Assembly: GCA_036509255.1 (NCBI GenBank)
Contig: DATCFY010000112.1
Coordinates: forward strand, 1-40,526
Origin: RYN-230 sp036509255
Lineage (GTDB): Bacteria; Actinomycetota; Actinomycetes; Streptosporangiales; Streptosporangiaceae
DNA: 40,526 nucleotides
Reading direction: 5' to 3'
Shown: one piece after another, positions 1 to 7,520 of the stretch
How positions within the stretch are numbered: position 1 is the first letter of the stretch
Layout of the letters: each line of letters starts with the position of its first letter
Position numbers and translations under genes: made by a program
The notes under the pieces: generated by a model
What the model was told of the DNA's origin: nothing
The model's database searches: none
What the model saw: the letters and a program-made list of their open reading frames with translations, nothing else

Positions 1-198
1 CTCGTCCAGCAGGTGCACGAAGCACACGTCGGTCTCGGTGGTCTCGGTGACCAGCTGGGCGACGCCCTGCAGGATCCGGTCCAGGTCCAGCCCGGCCGAG
101 ATGGTCTCGACCACCCTGGACAGGAGCTGCGCCTCCCGCTCCGCGTCGGCGACCCCGAGCCGGCGCGGGCCGTCGCCCGCGCCCAGCCCGGGGATCAA
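1..198 (-). CDS. GAF-domain sensor protein, probably a histidine kinase (N-terminal 66 residues only)
   Basis: The minus strand is open from a TTG at 198-196 to the window edge, and the gene continues to the left. The TTG overlaps the stop codon of the upstream response regulator (TTGA arrangement), so the two are probably translationally coupled. The visible residues include LLSRVVETISAGLDLDRIL and a following VTETTETDVCFVHLLDE stretch, typical of the first helix and first strands of a GAF domain in actinobacterial sensor kinases. The kinase core is outside the window, so its histidine and ATPase motifs cannot be checked. A GAF-only or phosphatase-type sensor is possible, but the adjoining response regulator favours a histidine kinase. 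No ATG lies nearby in this frame. Confidence 0.62.
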   Translation of the reverse strand, partial: MIPGLGAGDGPRRLGVADAEREAQLLSRVVETISAGLDLDRILQGVAQLVTETTETDVCFVHLLDE

Positions 199-863
199 TG
201 GAAGACCCCCTCGCGCAGCGCGACCGCGACCGCGCCGGCCCGGTCGGACACGCTGAGCTTGCGGTAGATGCCGCGGGAGTGCGTCTTGACCGTCTCCTCG
301 CTGACCACCAGCCGCATCGCGATGGCCCGGTTGGACAGCCCGGCCACCAGCAACGACAGGACCTCACTCTCCCGCTGGGTCAGGCCCAGGTGGGCGCCGG
401 GCCAGAACTCGCCGCTGCGCAGCCGGGCCGCGGACAGCGCGACCCGGCCAGCCAGGCTGGGGTCGATCAGCACCTCGCCGTCGAAGATCCGGCGCAGGTA
501 GTCGACCAGCTCCCCGCCCCGGATCCGCTTCAGCAGGAAGCCCGCCGCGCCGACCCGCAGGGCCTGGTAGAGGTACTGCTCGTCGTCGTAGACGGTGAGG
601 AACACGACCTTGCAGCCGGGGGTGACGCGGAGGATCTCAGCGCACAGGTCCAGCCCGCTGGCCCCGCGCAGCCGGACGTCGAGCAGCACCGCGTCCGGCT
701 TCAGCTCCCCGGCCAGGCGGACCGCCTCGCGCGGGTCGCTGGACTCGCCGACGATGTCCACCTGGTCCCGGTAGGGCGCCAGCATGGCCTTCAGGCCGTC
801 CAGGACCATCTGGTGATCGTCGACGATCACCACGGTCATCGGGCCGGACGTCAGCTGGTCCAT
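195..863 (-). CDS. NarL/LuxR-family two-component response regulator
   Basis: A 222-residue DNA-binding response regulator. The receiver domain (about residues 9-125) has the acidic pair D15-D16, the phospho-acceptor D62 (VLLDVRL), T90 (FLTVYDD) and K112. A LuxR-type helix-turn-helix occupies about residues 155-215, with LTQRESEVLSLLVAGLSNRA and the recognition helix SEETVKTHSRGIYRKL. The open frame extends further upstream, but the family begins just before MTVVIVDD, so ATG 863 or ATG 839 is the likely start. Neither has a convincing ribosome binding site. The gene follows the phosphoribulokinase-like gene by 25 nt and overlaps the downstream sensor gene, giving a kinase-regulator pair in one transcript. 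Its target promoters are not identifiable here. Confidence 0.9.
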   Translation of the reverse strand: MDQLTSGPMTVVIVDDHQMVLDGLKAMLAPYRDQVDIVGESSDPREAVRLAGELKPDAVLLDVRLRGASGLDLCAEILRVTPGCKVVFLTVYDDEQYLYQALRVGAAGFLLKRIRGGELVDYLRRIFDGEVLIDPSLAGRVALSAARLRSGEFWPGAHLGLTQRESEVLSLLVAGLSNRAIAMRLVVSEETVKTHSRGIYRKLSVSDRAGAVAVALREGVFH

Positions 864-888
864 GCCCGGAAAGGTACCCACTTGGCGG

Positions 889-1839
889 TCACGTGCGCGC
901 CTCGAGCAGGTGCCAGAGCAGCAGGAGCTGTGCGATGGCCAGGGATTCGCTGCGTTTCCCGGCGGCGTACTCCCCCAGCTTGTCCGGCAGGGCCGCGTCG
1001 GGCTCGAACGACAGCTGCTCCCAGATCGCCTTCTCCACGATCCGGCTGTCCTCCCGCGGCGCGTAGCCGTGGACATGCAGCGCGTCCACCGGGCGGCCGT
1101 CGCTGTCCCGGATCAGCTTGAGGTGCACGGTCCGCCGGTCATCGTCGGGGAGCACATGGGACAGTTCCGGGTGCTGGATGGTCGGCCGGAGCAGGATCTC
1201 CGCGGACAGCTGGGTCCCGTCGGGCTCCGCATGCCCGGCGACCGGGGCGAACCGGATGGAGATGTCGGCCTGCTGCCGCTGGGGCCGGATGTACGCGGCC
1301 GATTCCGGCTCGCGCCGTTCCAGCTCGGCGAGCACCTGCTCACGCGTGTAGCCGCGCTCGGTGCAGTCCCGCTTGAGTTTCCACTCCCGCCGGATGTCCT
1401 CGGGCGGGTCCAGGTAGACGGCGATGTCGAAGCAGGCCCGGGACAGCTTGGTGTGCAGGGGCAGCAGGCCCTCGACGATCACGAACTCGCGCGGCTCGAC
1501 CAGGACGGGCCGGACCAGCTGGCCGGTCGCGTGGTCGTAGACCGGCTTGAGGATGGGCCGCCCCAGCGCGAGCAGCTGGAGGTGCTGCTCCATCACGTCG
1601 ATGTAGTTGCAGTCGGGGTTGAGCACGGTGAACGGGACGCTGCGCCGCTCGGCCCGGTCGTAGCGGTGGTAGTCGTCCACGCACAGCGCGGTGGCCCGGT
1701 CCGCGCCCAGCGCGGCGGCGATGCCCCGGGTCAGCGTGGTCTTGCCCGCGGCGCTGTCGCCGGCGATAGCGAGCATGACGGGCCGGGGCGGTTCCGGCAC
1801 TGACTCGCTGCGGCGCAGCCGCATGAGCTTGTCGGGCAT
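889..1839 (-). CDS. phosphoribulokinase-family kinase
   Basis: A 316-residue P-loop kinase that aligns along its length with phosphoribulokinase, which phosphorylates ribulose 5-phosphate to ribulose 1,5-bisphosphate. Visible motifs are Walker A GDSAAGKTT (27-35), the substrate/catalytic segment CVDDYHRYDR (53-62; D55, D56, H58, R62), LNPDCNYIDVM, KPVYDHATG, the Walker B-like FVIVEGLLPLH, KRDCTERG and YIRPQRQQAD. All parts expected of an active enzyme are present. It heads a minus-strand group with the response regulator and sensor, and is divergent from the aldolase homologue at 2045. No RuBisCO gene is in the window, so a Calvin-type role is unproven. Similar proteins such as E. coli PrkB occur in non-autotrophs. 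A uridine kinase function is less likely given the PRK-specific motifs. Confidence 0.85.
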   Translation of the reverse strand: MPDKLMRLRRSESVPEPPRPVMLAIAGDSAAGKTTLTRGIAAALGADRATALCVDDYHRYDRAERRSVPFTVLNPDCNYIDVMEQHLQLLALGRPILKPVYDHATGQLVRPVLVEPREFVIVEGLLPLHTKLSRACFDIAVYLDPPEDIRREWKLKRDCTERGYTREQVLAELERREPESAAYIRPQRQQADISIRFAPVAGHAEPDGTQLSAEILLRPTIQHPELSHVLPDDDRRTVHLKLIRDSDGRPVDALHVHGYAPREDSRIVEKAIWEQLSFEPDAALPDKLGEYAAGKRSESLAIAQLLLLWHLLEART

Positions 1840-2032
1840 CGGGCTGTTCGCCTCCCTGTCAGGCCGGCGCTGTCCGGCCAGCCCTCAGTTCGAGTCTGAA
1901 CTGGACTTTCCACCATAAGCAGGGCCGATCGTCCCGACCTCCCCCCAGACGGGGAGAGCAGGGGTGACCTACAGCCGCTAGTTCCCCGCCCGGCCCACCC
2001 CCGCGGGGGATGCGCCGACCGGGGCCGCGCCC

Positions 2033-2038
2033 TACCGT
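2033..2038 (+). promoter_or_regulatory. putative -10 element for a leaderless aldolase-like gene
   Basis: TACCGT lies 6 nt before the ATG at 2045, and there is no ribosome binding site between them. This fits a leaderless actinobacterial transcript. No clear -35 hexamer is visible. The rest of the divergent intergenic stretch (1840-2032) shows no gene. Confidence 0.4.
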
Positions 2039-2044
2039 CAGCGG

Positions 2045-3055
2045 ATGGAAGTACTGGCCGCGCGGGCGTCGGCATTGGTGGCACCGCCCAAGGGGATCCT
2101 CGCCACCGGGCCGGGCGGCGCAGCCTTGTCCGGCCGGCTAGCGGCGGCCGGGGCGCCGCCCACCGGGGCGAACCGCCGGGCCTTCCGTGAGCTGCTGGTC
2201 ACCACGCCCGGCCTGCGGGCCGGTATCAGCGGGGTGATCCTGGACGCTGAGGCCATGTACCAGCGCTCCGCGCAGGGGCAGCCGCTGCCCGAGGTGATCG
2301 GCGCGGCGGGCCTGATGACGGGAGTCCGGGCGGACGCGGGCCGGCATCCGCTGCCGGGGACCAGGTCCGAGACCGTCACCGAGGGGCTCGACGGGCTGGC
2401 GGGCCGGCTGGAGGGCTGGGCCCGGCGCGGCGCGCAGTTCGCGACGTGGCGGGCCGTGCTGCGGATCGGGCCAGGGAGCCCGTCCCCGGTGGCGGTCCGG
2501 GCCAACGCCCAGGCCATGGGCCGGTACGCGGCGGCGTGCCAGGCAACGGGCCTCGTCCCGGTCGTGGCGCCGCAGGTCAACGGTACGGGCCCGCACTCGA
2601 CAGGCCAGTGCGAGACGGTGATGTCGCTGGTGCTGCTGGCCGTGATGAGCGAGCTGGACGCCTACGGCGTGGATCCCGGGGCGGTGGTGCTCATGCCGAC
2701 GATGGCCGTGCCCGGCCGGGAGTCCGGGGTGCGGGCCAGCACCGCGGAGAGCGCCGAGGCGACGGTGCGCACCCTGGGCGGAGTGCCAGTCACGCTGGCC
2801 GGCGTGGCCTTCGCGGCGGGATCCCAGCGGCCCGAGCGGGCCACCGGGATCCTGGCGGCGATGCAGTCATTGCCGCACTTCTGGCCGCTGACGTTCGCCT
2901 TTGGCCGGGCCCTGACCGGGCCGGCCCTGGCCGCGTGGGGCGGGCATCCTGGCTCGTGGGCGGTGGGCCAGGAGGCCCTGGCCCACCGGGTGGGGATGAA
3001 CCTGGCGGCCATGGAAGGCCGCTACGTCCCGGAGCTGGATCTCGACGCGGCCTGA
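2045..3055 (+). CDS. class I fructose-bisphosphate aldolase homologue lacking catalytic residues (probable pseudoenzyme)
   Basis: A 336-residue protein that follows the eukaryotic-type class I aldolase from end to end: KGILA, FRELLVTTPGL, ISGVILDAEAMYQ, ETVTEGLDGL, QFATWRAVLRIG, GLVPVVAPQV, FWPLTFAFGRAL and AAWGG. The active-site positions are changed. By hand alignment to rabbit aldolase, D33 is G22, K107 is R95, K146 is T134, E187 is A175, E189 is Q177, and the Schiff-base K229 (LKPNMV) is M217 (LMPTMA). The only lysine in the whole protein is K16. The Arg of the YGRAL phosphate-binding motif is kept. It therefore cannot use the Schiff-base mechanism and may bind a sugar phosphate or act as a regulatory or structural protein. 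The frame is intact and codon use matches its neighbours, so it is not simply decaying. It is divergent from the phosphoribulokinase gene. Confidence 0.85.
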   Translation: MEVLAARASALVAPPKGILATGPGGAALSGRLAAAGAPPTGANRRAFRELLVTTPGLRAGISGVILDAEAMYQRSAQGQPLPEVIGAAGLMTGVRADAGRHPLPGTRSETVTEGLDGLAGRLEGWARRGAQFATWRAVLRIGPGSPSPVAVRANAQAMGRYAAACQATGLVPVVAPQVNGTGPHSTGQCETVMSLVLLAVMSELDAYGVDPGAVVLMPTMAVPGRESGVRASTAESAEATVRTLGGVPVTLAGVAFAAGSQRPERATGILAAMQSLPHFWPLTFAFGRALTGPALAAWGGHPGSWAVGQEALAHRVGMNLAAMEGRYVPELDLDAA

Positions 3056-3101
3056 CCGGGCGGCTCCTGAGTGAGTGGGCCGGTCGGACCGTTGCGGAAT
3101 C

Positions 3102-3452
3102 TCAGACGTTGAACCCCAGCGCACGGAGCTGCTCGCGCCCGTCGTCGGTGATCTTCTCCGGCCCCCACGGCGGCAGCCAGACCCAGTTGATCCGGAAGTC
3201 GGTGACCAGCCCGTCGAGTGCTGACCGGGCCTGGTCCTCAATCACGTCGGTGAGCGGGCAGGCCGCGCTGGTCAGCGTCATGTCGATGGTCAGCGTCTTG
3301 TCCTCGTTCAGCGTCACCCCGTAGATGAGCCCGAGGTCGACCACGTTCACGCCCAGCTCGGGGTCGACCACGTCGCGGAGAGCCTCGACCAGGTCCTCGG
3401 TCTCCGGGGTGATCTCCAGCAGGGGGCCGCTGGTGTCCGTGTCGTCCGTCAT
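3102..3452 (-). CDS. sufT: SufT-type MIP18/DUF59 iron-sulfur maturation factor
   Basis: A 116-residue DUF59 protein, last gene of the SUF operon. This family helps deliver Fe-S clusters to target proteins. The core motif is present: VVDPELGVNVVDLGLIYGV near residues 28-46, then TLTSAACPLTDVIEDQ with the conserved Cys, and the C-terminal VWLPPWGPEKI. The ATG at 3452 overlaps the sufU stop (ATGA) and has a strong GGAGGAGC ribosome binding site, so the longer open frame upstream is not used. The gene is convergent with the aldolase-like gene and ends 46 nt from it. I see no strong terminator in that gap, only short weak dyads. Confidence 0.93.
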   Translation of the reverse strand: MTDDTDTSGPLLEITPETEDLVEALRDVVDPELGVNVVDLGLIYGVTLNEDKTLTIDMTLTSAACPLTDVIEDQARSALDGLVTDFRINWVWLPPWGPEKITDDGREQLRALGFNV

Positions 3453-3904
3453 TTCTGCTCCTCCAGGGCTTGCGCGGTCGCGTCCTTCCAGGCCATCCAG
3501 CCCAGCAGGGCGCACTTGATCCGGGCCGGGTACTTCGCTACTCCGGCGAACGCCACCCCGTCGCCGAGGACTTCCTCGTCCGGTTCCAGCTGGCCCTTGG
3601 ACTGCATGAGGCGCAGGAACTCCTCAGCCAGGCCCATCGCCTCGGGCACGGTCTTGCCGATGATCAGCTCGCTCATGACCGAGGCGCTGGCCTGGCTGAT
3701 GGAGCAGCCCAGCGCGTCGTAGGACACGTCGGCCACGACCGGCTCGCCGGTCGCGTCCTTGAGCGTGACCCGCAGCGTCACCTCGTCCCCGCAGAGCGGG
3801 TTCACATGGTGCACCTCGGCGTCATAGGGCTCCCGCAGGCCTTTGTGCTGCGGATGCCGGTAGTGGTCCAGGATGACTTCCTGGTACAGGGATTCCAGCC
3901 GCAT
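3449..3904 (-). CDS. sufU: SufU, zinc-dependent sulfurtransferase partner of SufS
   Basis: A 151-residue IscU-like protein of the SufU branch. It accepts persulfide sulfur from SufS and passes it to the SufBCD scaffold. The zinc and sulfur ligands are visible: C38 and D40 in NPLCGDEV, C67 in ALGCSIS and C131 in IKCALLGW. The insertion between the second and third cysteines that separates SufU from IscU is present. The ATG at 3904 overlaps the sufS stop by one base (TGATG), and the end overlaps the sufT start, so all three are probably translationally coupled. The much longer open frame upstream is a shadow of sufS. Confidence 0.95.
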   Translation of the reverse strand: MRLESLYQEVILDHYRHPQHKGLREPYDAEVHHVNPLCGDEVTLRVTLKDATGEPVVADVSYDALGCSISQASASVMSELIIGKTVPEAMGLAEEFLRLMQSKGQLEPDEEVLGDGVAFAGVAKYPARIKCALLGWMAWKDATAQALEEQK

Positions 3905-5178
3905 CAGGCACCGCCAAAGAAGCGCTGCGCCTGCCCGATCCCGTCGACCAGCGCATCGACCTCGGAGGTCGTGTTGTACAGGTAGAACGAGGCCCGGGTA
4001 CTGGCCTGGATGCCGTACCGGCGGTGCAGCGGCCAGGCGCAGTGGTGCCCGGCCCGGACGGCTACGCCGTGCTCGTCCAGCACCTGGCTGACGTCGTGCG
4101 GATGGACGTCCTCCAGCGTGAACGAGATCGCCGCGCCGCGGGCGGCCGGGTCCGTGGGGCCCATGATGCGCAGGCCCGGCACGGTGCCCAGCGCGTCCAG
4201 CGCGTAGGCGATGAGCTCGCGCTCGTGGGCGCGGACCGCGTCCAGCCCGATATCGGTGAGGTAGTCGATGGCCGCGTCCAGCCCGGCCGCCTCCGCGATA
4301 GGCATGGTCCCGGCCTCGAATTTGTGCGGCGGGGGGGCGAACGTCGAGTGGTCCATCCAGACGCTCTCGATCATCTCGCCGCCGCCGAGGAACGGGGGCA
4401 TCTCCTCGAGCAGCTCGCGACGGCCCCAGAGGACCCCGATGCCGGTCGGGCCGCACATCTTGTGGCTGGTGAAGCCCAGGAAGTCGGCGCCCAGCTCCTG
4501 CACGTCGACCGGCATGTGCGGGACCGACTGGGCCGCGTCCACCAGCACCAGCGCGCCGGCCGCATGGGCCCGGTCAGCGATCTCGCGGACGGGGTTGATG
4601 GTGCCGAGCACGTTGGACTGGTGGGCCAGCGCCACCAGCTTGGTCCGCTCGCTGATGAGGTCGCCGGCCTGGGACAGGTCGAGCTCGCCGCCGTCGGTCA
4701 CGCCGAACCAGCGCAGCGTGGCGCCGGTGCGCTCGCACAGCAGCTGCCACGGGACGATGTTGGAGTGGTGCTCCATCTCCGTGATGACGATCTCGTCACC
4801 AGGGCCGAGGCGGAACCGGCCGGAGCCCGAGCCACCTGACTGGCCGGCGGTGGCGTTGCCCATCGCGTAGGCCACCAGGTTGATGCCCTCGGAGATGTTC
4901 TTGGTGAACACCACCTCGGTCTCGTCCCGGGCGCCGATGAAGCCGGCCGCCTTGATCCGGGCACCCTCGTACGCGGCGGTGGCTTCCTCGCCGAGCTGAT
5001 GGCTGGCCCGGTGGATGTTGGCGTTGTGCCGCTCGTAGAAGTCGTCCAGCCGCTCGATCACCTGGCGCGGCTTCTGCGAGGTGTTCGCGCTGTCCAGGTA
5101 GACCAGCGGCTGCCCGTCCCGGACCTGCCGGTCCAGGATCGGGAAATCCTTGCGGATCCGGGCCACGTCCAGGGTCAT
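3904..5178 (-). CDS. sufS: SufS cysteine desulfurase
   Basis: A 424-residue class II (SufS/CsdA-type) PLP-dependent cysteine desulfurase that takes sulfur from L-cysteine for Fe-S cluster assembly. The PLP lysine is K240 in GFTSHKMCGP, the PLP-stacking histidine lies in TEMEHHSNIVPW (about 134-145), and the catalytic cysteine is C380 in RAGHHCAWPLH. A glycine/serine-rich insertion (about residues 108-122) sits before the RLGPGDEI strand. The chosen ATG at 5178 overlaps the sufC stop (ATGA) and precedes the family-typical DVARIRKDFP start. The open frame reaches ten codons further upstream but that part is within sufC. Confidence 0.96.
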   Translation of the reverse strand: MTLDVARIRKDFPILDRQVRDGQPLVYLDSANTSQKPRQVIERLDDFYERHNANIHRASHQLGEEATAAYEGARIKAAGFIGARDETEVVFTKNISEGINLVAYAMGNATAGQSGGSGSGRFRLGPGDEIVITEMEHHSNIVPWQLLCERTGATLRWFGVTDGGELDLSQAGDLISERTKLVALAHQSNVLGTINPVREIADRAHAAGALVLVDAAQSVPHMPVDVQELGADFLGFTSHKMCGPTGIGVLWGRRELLEEMPPFLGGGEMIESVWMDHSTFAPPPHKFEAGTMPIAEAAGLDAAIDYLTDIGLDAVRAHERELIAYALDALGTVPGLRIMGPTDPAARGAAISFTLEDVHPHDVSQVLDEHGVAVRAGHHCAWPLHRRYGIQASTRASFYLYNTTSEVDALVDGIGQAQRFFGGA

Positions 5179-5948
5179 GCGGCGGCTCCCGCCGCGGCCT
5201 TGATCCACTTCTCGTAGCCTTCGGCCTCGAGGGTCTCGGCCAGCTCGGGGCCGCCCTCGTCGACGATCCGGCCGCCTACGAACACGTGCACGAAGTCCGG
5301 CTTCACGTACCGCAGGATCCGGGTGTAGTGAGTGATCAGCAGGACCCCGTGCCCAGGCTGGGCGCTGAACCGGTTGACACCGTCGGACACCACCCGGAGC
5401 GCGTCGATGTCGAGCCCCGAGTCGGTCTCGTCGAGGATGGCGAACTTGGGGTTGAGCAGCTCGAGCTGCAGGATCTCGTGCCGCTTCTTCTCACCGCCGG
5501 AGAAGCCCTCGTTCAGGTTGCGCTCGGCGAACTGGGGCTCGATGGACAGCGCCGCCATGGCCTCGCGCATCTCCTTGAGGAACACGCGAAGCTTCGGCGG
5601 CTCGCCGCGCACGGCGGTGACCGCGGTGCGCAGGAAGTTGGACACGGTCACCCCGGGCACTTCCACCGGGTACTGCATGGCCAGGAACAGGCCGGCCCGG
5701 GCGCGGGCGTCCACGCTCATGGACAGCACGTCCTCGCCGTCCAGCGTGACGCTGCCCTGGGTGACCAGGTACTTGGGGTGCCCGGCGATCGCGTAGGCCA
5801 GCGTGGACTTGCCGGAGCCGTTCGGGCCCATGATGGCGTGGATCTCGCCGTCCTTGACGGTCAGGTCGACGCCGCGCAGGATCTCGCGGCTCTTATCGGC
5901 CGCATCCACCACGCTGACGTGCAGGTCGCGGATTTCCAGAGTGGCCAT
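5175..5948 (-). CDS. sufC: SufC, ABC-type ATPase of the SufBCD complex
   Basis: A 257-residue cytosolic ABC ATPase that drives conformational change in the SufB-SufD scaffold. It is not a transporter subunit. Walker A GPNGSGKST is at 41-49, the ABC signature FSGGEKKRHEIL at about 149-160, and Walker B FAILDETDSGLD at about 169-180. The EKKR variant of the signature and the ETDSGLD box are typical of SufC. It follows the Rieske gene by 37 nt, the largest gap in the operon after sufR. The ribosome binding site there (GAGATAG close to the start) is weak. The 3' end overlaps sufS by 4 nt. Confidence 0.96.
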   Translation of the reverse strand: MATLEIRDLHVSVVDAADKSREILRGVDLTVKDGEIHAIMGPNGSGKSTLAYAIAGHPKYLVTQGSVTLDGEDVLSMSVDARARAGLFLAMQYPVEVPGVTVSNFLRTAVTAVRGEPPKLRVFLKEMREAMAALSIEPQFAERNLNEGFSGGEKKRHEILQLELLNPKFAILDETDSGLDIDALRVVSDGVNRFSAQPGHGVLLITHYTRILRYVKPDFVHVFVGGRIVDEGGPELAETLEAEGYEKWIKAAAGAAA

Positions 5949-5985
5949 CGCTATCTCACTATCTCCAAGCTCTTCGGTGGTTGGT

Positions 5986-6339
5986 TTAGGAGCCGGGCGC
6001 GGCCGGGACGGCGACGTAGACGTCGCCGCCGTCGACCTTCACCGGGTACGTCGGGACGGGCTTGGTGGCCGGCGGCCCGGTGGGCGCGCCGCTGCGCAGG
6101 TCGAAGCAGGAGCCGTGCAGCCAGCACTCGACGGTGTGGTTGTAGACCTCGCCCTCGGACAGCGGGACTTCCTCATGCGAGCACACGTCGCGCAGCGCGT
6201 ACACGTCGCCGCCCACCCGGACCACGGCGATCGGCTCGTCGCCGACCTCCAGGCCGATGGCCCCCTGCTCGGGGACGTCGGCCAGGGCGCAGACGCGGAC
6301 GAAGGTGCCCGTGGTTCCGGACTCTCTGGTCTCGCTCAT
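5986..6339 (-). CDS. Rieske [2Fe-2S] ferredoxin (non-heme dioxygenase ferredoxin type)
   Basis: A 117-residue soluble Rieske protein. The cluster ligands are C53 and H55 in VCSHEEVPLSEG and C72 and H75 in CWLHGSCFD. There is no signal or membrane segment, which matches NirD/dioxygenase-ferredoxin-type proteins rather than the cytochrome bc1 Rieske subunit. Its ATG overlaps the sufD stop by 4 nt (ATGA), so it is an integral part of the SUF operon between sufD and sufC. An electron-transfer role in cluster assembly, or use as a stable Fe-S client, is an inference. Actinobacterial SUF operons commonly carry such a gene. Confidence 0.93.
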   Translation of the reverse strand: MSETRESGTTGTFVRVCALADVPEQGAIGLEVGDEPIAVVRVGGDVYALRDVCSHEEVPLSEGEVYNHTVECWLHGSCFDLRSGAPTGPPATKPVPTYPVKVDGGDVYVAVPAAPGS

Positions 6340-7520
6340 GCCTGCCGCTCCTGTGCTGTCGCTCCCTGCAGCCCGGGCAGCGTGGCCAGCTCATTCTCGA
6401 TCGCGGCGGTGATGCGCTCGCGCAGCTCAGCCACCTCGATCTTGGCGATCAGCTGGCCGAAGAAGCCCCGGATAACCAGGCGGCGCGCCTCGTTCAGCGG
6501 GATGCCCCGGGCCATCAGGTAGAACAGGTGCTCGTCTTCCAGCCGCCCGCTGGTGCTGGCGTGACCCGCCCCGACTACCTCGCCGGTCAGGATCTCCAGG
6601 TTCGGCACGGAGTCGGCCCGGGCCCCCTCGGTGAGCAGGAGGTTCCGGTTGCGCTCGTAGGTGTCGGTGGCTACTGCCTCGGGCCGGATCAGCACGTCGC
6701 CGATCCACACCGAGTGCGCGCTGTCGCCCTGCAGGGCGCCCTTGTAGTCGACGCGGCTGCGGCAGTGCGGCTGGTTGTGGTCCACGAACAGCCGGTGTTC
6801 CAGGTGCTGCCCCGGGTCGGCGAAGTACAGGCCGAGCAGCTCGGCGTCGCCGCCAGGACCGGCGTAGCTGACCGAGGGGGCCAGCCGGACCACCCCGCCG
6901 CCCAGGCTCACCACGGTGTGCTGGAACGTCGCGTCCCGGCCCACCCGCGCCTGGTGCTGGCTCAGGTGCACGGCATCGGCGGCCCAGTCCTGCACGGTCA
7001 CCACCGACAGTGAGGCTCCGTCGCCCACCACGTACTCGACGTTGTCCGCGTACGTCGCGGAGCCGGCATGGTCGAGCACGACCACCGCCCGCGAGTTCCG
7101 TCCCACGTCGATGACGGTATGACCGAACGCCGCGCCCTCCGCGTTCTCACCGCGCACCGAAATCACGGTCGGCTCGGTCACGTCAGTGTCCGGCGGCACG
7201 GTGATCACCGTGCCCTCGTCGAACGAGGCGAACGCCCGGGCGGCGACCCGGTCAGCCGGCAAGAACGCGGTCCCGTACCGGGCGTCACCGCGCCGCGGCC
7301 GCTCCACGGAGACCGCGGGTGCCGCGTCCACCTCGACCGTCACCTTCCCGGCCTCGAGCGGCTGGGCGCCCTGGAGACCCCGCAGGCGGCGGAGCGGCGT
7401 GAACCGCCACTCCTCCTCCCGTCCGGTGGGTACCGGAAAGTCGGCCAGATCGGCCGAGTGGTGCTCGTGCAGCCGTGATACCGGGGCGGCGGACTCCACC
7501 GCCCCCTGAAGCCCTGCCAT
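6336..7520 (-). CDS. sufD: SufD, Fe-S scaffold component
   Basis: A 394-residue SufBD-family protein that pairs with SufB and SufC to form the assembly scaffold. Recognisable segments are an N-terminal helical region (EEEWRFTPLRRL near residue 35), a beta-helix core with repeated strands, and the C-terminal GHASTSGRLEDEHLFYLMARG followed by EARRLVIRGFFGQL. The ATG at 7520 overlaps the sufB stop (TGATG), implying coupled translation of the two partners. Length is close to typical SufD. Confidence 0.95.
   Translation of the reverse strand: MAGLQGAVESAAPVSRLHEHHSADLADFPVPTGREEEWRFTPLRRLRGLQGAQPLEAGKVTVEVDAAPAVSVERPRRGDARYGTAFLPADRVAARAFASFDEGTVITVPPDTDVTEPTVISVRGENAEGAAFGHTVIDVGRNSRAVVVLDHAGSATYADNVEYVVGDGASLSVVTVQDWAADAVHLSQHQARVGRDATFQHTVVSLGGGVVRLAPSVSYAGPGGDAELLGLYFADPGQHLEHRLFVDHNQPHCRSRVDYKGALQGDSAHSVWIGDVLIRPEAVATDTYERNRNLLLTEGARADSVPNLEILTGEVVGAGHASTSGRLEDEHLFYLMARGIPLNEARRLVIRGFFGQLIAKIEVAELRERITAAIENELATLPGLQGATAQERQA

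Noticed and set aside
3453..3515. Longer N-terminus for SufT
   Set aside because: The ATG at 3452 has a strong ribosome binding site and the standard ATGA overlap with sufU.
5286..7013. Long plus-strand open frame (575 codons) across the SUF genes, with similar ones at 198-1121, 7475-9001 and 11556-12848
   Set aside because: These are opposite-strand shadows in high-GC DNA. The translations are rich in Gly, Arg, Val, Gln and His with no domain, and the minus-strand genes are certain.
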